From positions 1 to 8,790 of the forward strand of contig JAGHCC010000279.1 in NCBI GenBank assembly GCA_021160685.1: a DNA stretch of 8,790 bases, read 5' to 3'. This document shows, one piece after another, positions 6,633 to 8,790 of the stretch. The DNA comes from Desulfobulbaceae bacterium (GTDB taxonomy: Bacteria; Desulfobacterota; Desulfobulbia; Desulfobulbales; SURF-16). Within the stretch, counting starts at the first letter, position 1; the number at the start of each line of letters is the position of its first letter. The position numbers and the translations under genes were made by a program. The notes below the pieces were generated by a model. That model was not told where the DNA came from. It was given only the letters and a program-made list of their open reading frames with translations, and did no database searches.

Positions 6633-6637
6633 AAAAA

Positions 6638-7723
6638 ATGCAGATTGATATGCACTATTACGGCACTTATGCAATGGCCCGGGCAGCGGGCATCACCAGA
6701 AAAGCAGCCGGAATAATCGCAACGGCGGCCCAGTTCGTAGACGACAACGCATCAAAGGACAGCATTGAGTTCCGTGATGGAGGACGACTGGATGCCGAGG
6801 CCACGGCTCATCATGCAGCGAACCTGAAGAATATCGATCTGGAGGATCAGAGAAAAATCTGGGTTCCCTTCCACTTTTTGCCGGGTAATTCCGGAAAGAC
6901 CTATACGGAACGGTTGGTTTGCCGGAAAGACAGTGACATCGTTCGGGAATTGGTCAGATATAATCTTGCTTTGGCCGATCGTCCCTACGCCCTTCCCCTT
7001 ATGGGCATCACAGCCCACATTTATGCCGATACCTTTTCCCACTACGGTTTCTCCGGCATCAGTTCACGCAGAAATAAAATCATCAATGATAGTTTTCAGT
7101 TTAGAAGTCTCGACAAGAAAACGGAAAAATACATCCTGGAAAAGGCGAAAAAATACAAGGAAGACTATCCACGCGAGGGAGGCTGGCTTGATAACGTCAA
7201 ATCCTGGTTTGCCGAAGGCCTTTCCGGAGGGCTGGGCCACGGGGCTGCCATGACTTTTCCGGACAGGCCATTTCTCAAATGGTCTTTCACCTATGAAGAT
7301 CCGAAAACAAGCAGTGGGCTGCGGGATAATCAGGCAACTTTTTTAGAGGGCTGCGAAGCCCTTTATAACCTTTTTCGAGATTTTGCCCAGGCACGGCCGG
7401 ACTGCGCCGAGAAGGAATTTGTTAAATTTTCGGATATCGACCAGCAGGTTGCGGATATTCTCAGCCTGCAGGCGCCGAAAGAGAAAAGGATTCAGGCCTG
7501 GCAAAGCGCGGCAAAAAACGGCAAGCTGTTTGCGGCAGGGTCCGAATCTATACCCGGCTATAATGGCGATAAATGGCATAATGAACGGGAAAATCTGACA
7601 AGAAAGAAGGATTCCCACACTGTTCCCGGCCTTGCCGTTTACCGGTTTTACCAGGCTGCGTCCCGGAGCCGAACCTATATTCTGCGAGTTCTGCTTCCCT
7701 CGAACGGGTTGGTTGTGAGTTAG
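6638..7723 (+). CDS. DUF6765-like protein with putative metal site
   Basis: This 361-residue, apparently soluble protein has no signal peptide or TM helix. The N-terminus MQIDMHYYGTYAMARAAG matches what I recall of DUF6765 proteins. Candidate metal ligands are Asp4, His6, Asp35/36, His58/59 (TAHHA), His79 (PFHFLPG) and the motif GITAHIYADTFSHYGFSG with His127-x3-Asp131-x3-His135. That last motif resembles the helix motif of zinc-dependent phospholipase C/S1 nuclease-like folds, so a metal-dependent hydrolase is possible but unproven. The C-terminus (FYQAASRSRTYILRVLLPSNGLVVS) looks complete. The start at 6638 is set by a strong ribosome site. The stop is TAG, and the same frame stays open afterwards, up to the amber inside the small membrane gene. 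It is the first gene of an operon with two further genes of unknown function. Confidence 0.8.
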   Translation: MQIDMHYYGTYAMARAAGITRKAAGIIATAAQFVDDNASKDSIEFRDGGRLDAEATAHHAANLKNIDLEDQRKIWVPFHFLPGNSGKTYTERLVCRKDSDIVRELVRYNLALADRPYALPLMGITAHIYADTFSHYGFSGISSRRNKIINDSFQFRSLDKKTEKYILEKAKKYKEDYPREGGWLDNVKSWFAEGLSGGLGHGAAMTFPDRPFLKWSFTYEDPKTSSGLRDNQATFLEGCEALYNLFRDFAQARPDCAEKEFVKFSDIDQQVADILSLQAPKEKRIQAWQSAAKNGKLFAAGSESIPGYNGDKWHNERENLTRKKDSHTVPGLAVYRFYQAASRSRTYILRVLLPSNGLVVS

Positions 7724-7774
7724 GAAGTTTACTTCCAATACTTTGAATTACCTGTGCCTTTCTTGGTAAGTGAG

Positions 7775-7954
7775 ATGAGAAGGGCGGTTGCCGGGACGTT
7801 TGTTGCAGGGTTTACAATTCTGACCATGTTGTCCATCGGTTTTGGTGTTTATCAAAAAGAAATTATTTTAATGTCTGTGTAGCTTGCGGGCGTCATTGTC
7901 GTATTCTGTTTTGGCGCCAGGACAGCAAAAGAAGATGGGAGGTTGACCTCATGA
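7775..7954 (+). pseudogene. Small two-helix membrane protein interrupted by in-frame TAG
   Basis: From ATG 7775 the frame reads MRRAVAGTFVAGFTILTMLS... to a TAG at 7880, then continues LAGVIVVFCFGARTAKEDGRLTS to TGA at 7952-7954. If the TAG is ignored, this is a 59-residue protein with two hydrophobic helices, a short turn (YQKE) and a charged tail, a normal shape for a small inner-membrane protein. The final TGA overlaps the next gene's ATG as ATGA, typical of translational coupling. That supports the post-TAG half having been, or still being, coding. The ribosome site (aagtgag) is weak. If the TAG stops translation, a 35-residue single-helix product remains and the second helix is lost. Possible readings are a nonsense mutation, a sequencing error, or amber readthrough. 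Confidence 0.5.
7937..7942 (+). promoter_or_regulatory. Ribosome binding site for gene at 7951
   Basis: GGGAGG lies 8 bases before ATG 7951, within the 3' end of the small membrane gene. It supports this start and an operon structure. Confidence 0.8.
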
Positions 7955-8790
7955 CGGATTATCTCAATAGCAATAATTTTCCTGCTTCATCTCCAGACAA
8001 GGCCGATACTCTGGCCGCAGAACTGGAATCCCTGCTGAAAAATGATTTCACCGGTGATATGTACGCACTCCTGGCCGGTTATCAGCGCATTCTGGCCGAC
8101 AACAGGAAGCGCGGGCAGTGGCCGGAAGTGCATCAAAAGCTTGAGACACTATTCAAGTGCGGAAAATATGCCACCCTGGACGGGCCGATGATCGGCATCC
8201 CGGTATCAATCAGGGATACCGACTATTTCAAGGACACCGTACAGCAGTTTGGTGGGGAAAGATCAAAGATCGCCAGTATTGAATGGATGGCCAGCGTCTG
8301 GAATATGACATTCGCGGACACTGGTCTCTGGATGGGCAAAACGTTTGAGCCCGTTACCAGAGAAGTGGTGGCTAAAAAAACCGGTGATGATAAAGAGATG
8401 TTGGAGATTTATGATCAGCAGATCACCCGCATCGGCCGCAACTATTTTCGTGAACCGGCGAATCCTGATTTAATCCAGGGTCTTGGTTTGCCTGTCCTGA
8501 ATCCTTTGTGGAACCTGGCATCGCGACCGCAGTCCGCCGGGGAAAAGATTTTTGACACCCAGCTGCTTGAAAAAAACCTGGCAAAGGAAAAGAATATTCC
8601 ATACAGCATGACCGGTGGAATTTTCCTGGCCAATTCCGGCAGATCGTTTGTGCCGGAAATGAACAGCAAAGAGGTTTTTCAGCTCAATTACCGCTGGCCG
8701 AAATTAAATCCCGTCTATCCCATGACCCGCCTCGTTGACGAACTTGTGCAGGTTGATGACGGGATCTACCTGGGCCAGCTGGTTTTTGCC
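7951..8790 (+). CDS. Conserved-looking protein of unknown function, 3' truncated by window
   Basis: The frame is open for 280 residues and runs off the window. It starts at an ATG with a good ribosome site and ATGA overlap with the preceding small gene. The protein is hydrophilic, with no signal peptide or TM helix in the visible part. An N-terminal helical, charged segment (ADTLAAELESLLKNDFTGDMYALLAGYQRIL) is followed by a tryptophan/tyrosine-rich region (IEWMASVWNMTFADTGLWMGKTFEP, LPVLNPLWNLAS, NYRWPKLNPVYPMTRLVDELV, DDGIYLGQLVFA). The ending resembles lipocalin-like or ligand-carrying beta segments only in a loose way. I do not recognise the family and propose no function. Base composition and codon use fit the upstream DUF6765-like gene, so it is probably an old operon partner. 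Confidence 0.8.
   Translation, partial: MTDYLNSNNFPASSPDKADTLAAELESLLKNDFTGDMYALLAGYQRILADNRKRGQWPEVHQKLETLFKCGKYATLDGPMIGIPVSIRDTDYFKDTVQQFGGERSKIASIEWMASVWNMTFADTGLWMGKTFEPVTREVVAKKTGDDKEMLEIYDQQITRIGRNYFREPANPDLIQGLGLPVLNPLWNLASRPQSAGEKIFDTQLLEKNLAKEKNIPYSMTGGIFLANSGRSFVPEMNSKEVFQLNYRWPKLNPVYPMTRLVDELVQVDDGIYLGQLVFA

Noticed and set aside
6620..6637. Upstream ATG 6620 as start of the DUF6765-like gene
   Set aside because: It would translate the GGAGGAGGG ribosome site; the family N-terminus begins at MQIDMHYYGT (6638).
7880..7882. Pyrrolysine at the in-frame TAG
   Set aside because: dxs and the DUF6765-like gene both end in TAG, so amber looks like an ordinary stop here; no pyl genes are visible. 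Kept only as a remote option.
8442..8669. 75-residue open frame on the - strand
   Set aside because: It is antisense to the long + strand gene starting at 7951, which has a good ribosome site and coding character.

Overview
The window looks like chromosomal DNA from a Gram-negative anaerobe of the Desulfobacterota (former Deltaproteobacteria). This is inferred from the style of the Dxs and IspA proteins, the ispA-dxs adjacency, a hybrid kinase with a heme-binding DUF3365-type sensor, and palindromic intergenic elements of the kind common in that phylum. I cannot name a genus.

Layout. Positions 1-158 are non-coding and hold small inverted repeats. Positions 159-3007 carry two isoprenoid genes on the + strand: a polyprenyl diphosphate synthase (ispA type) and a complete 1-deoxy-D-xylulose-5-phosphate synthase (dxs). 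Dxs feeds the MEP pathway and the synthase condenses its C5 products into prenyl chains. Positions 3008-3689 form a gene-free patchwork between convergent genes. It holds at least three short palindromic, MITE-like elements.

Positions 3690-5995 (- strand) encode one large hybrid sensor kinase: TM, periplasmic DUF3365 domain with a CxxCH heme motif, TM, HisKA, HATPase, REC, HPt. It is split into two frames by a -1 shift exactly at a run of seven A. Read through the shift, it would be a 768-residue protein. In the unshifted frame, the kinase stops before the receiver domain.

Positions 5996-6637 are a long divergent intergenic region. It carries a plausible promoter and a structured leader of about 200 nt before the next operon. 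That operon (6638 to the window end, + strand) starts with a DUF6765-like protein that has a HxxxDxxxH metal-site-like motif. Next comes a tiny two-helix membrane protein interrupted by an in-frame amber codon, whose final TGA overlaps the next start as ATGA. The last gene is a protein of unknown function that runs off the window. This accessory operon, with its leader RNA and in-frame TAG codons, is the least explained part of the window. The split heme-sensing phosphorelay kinase is the second point of interest.
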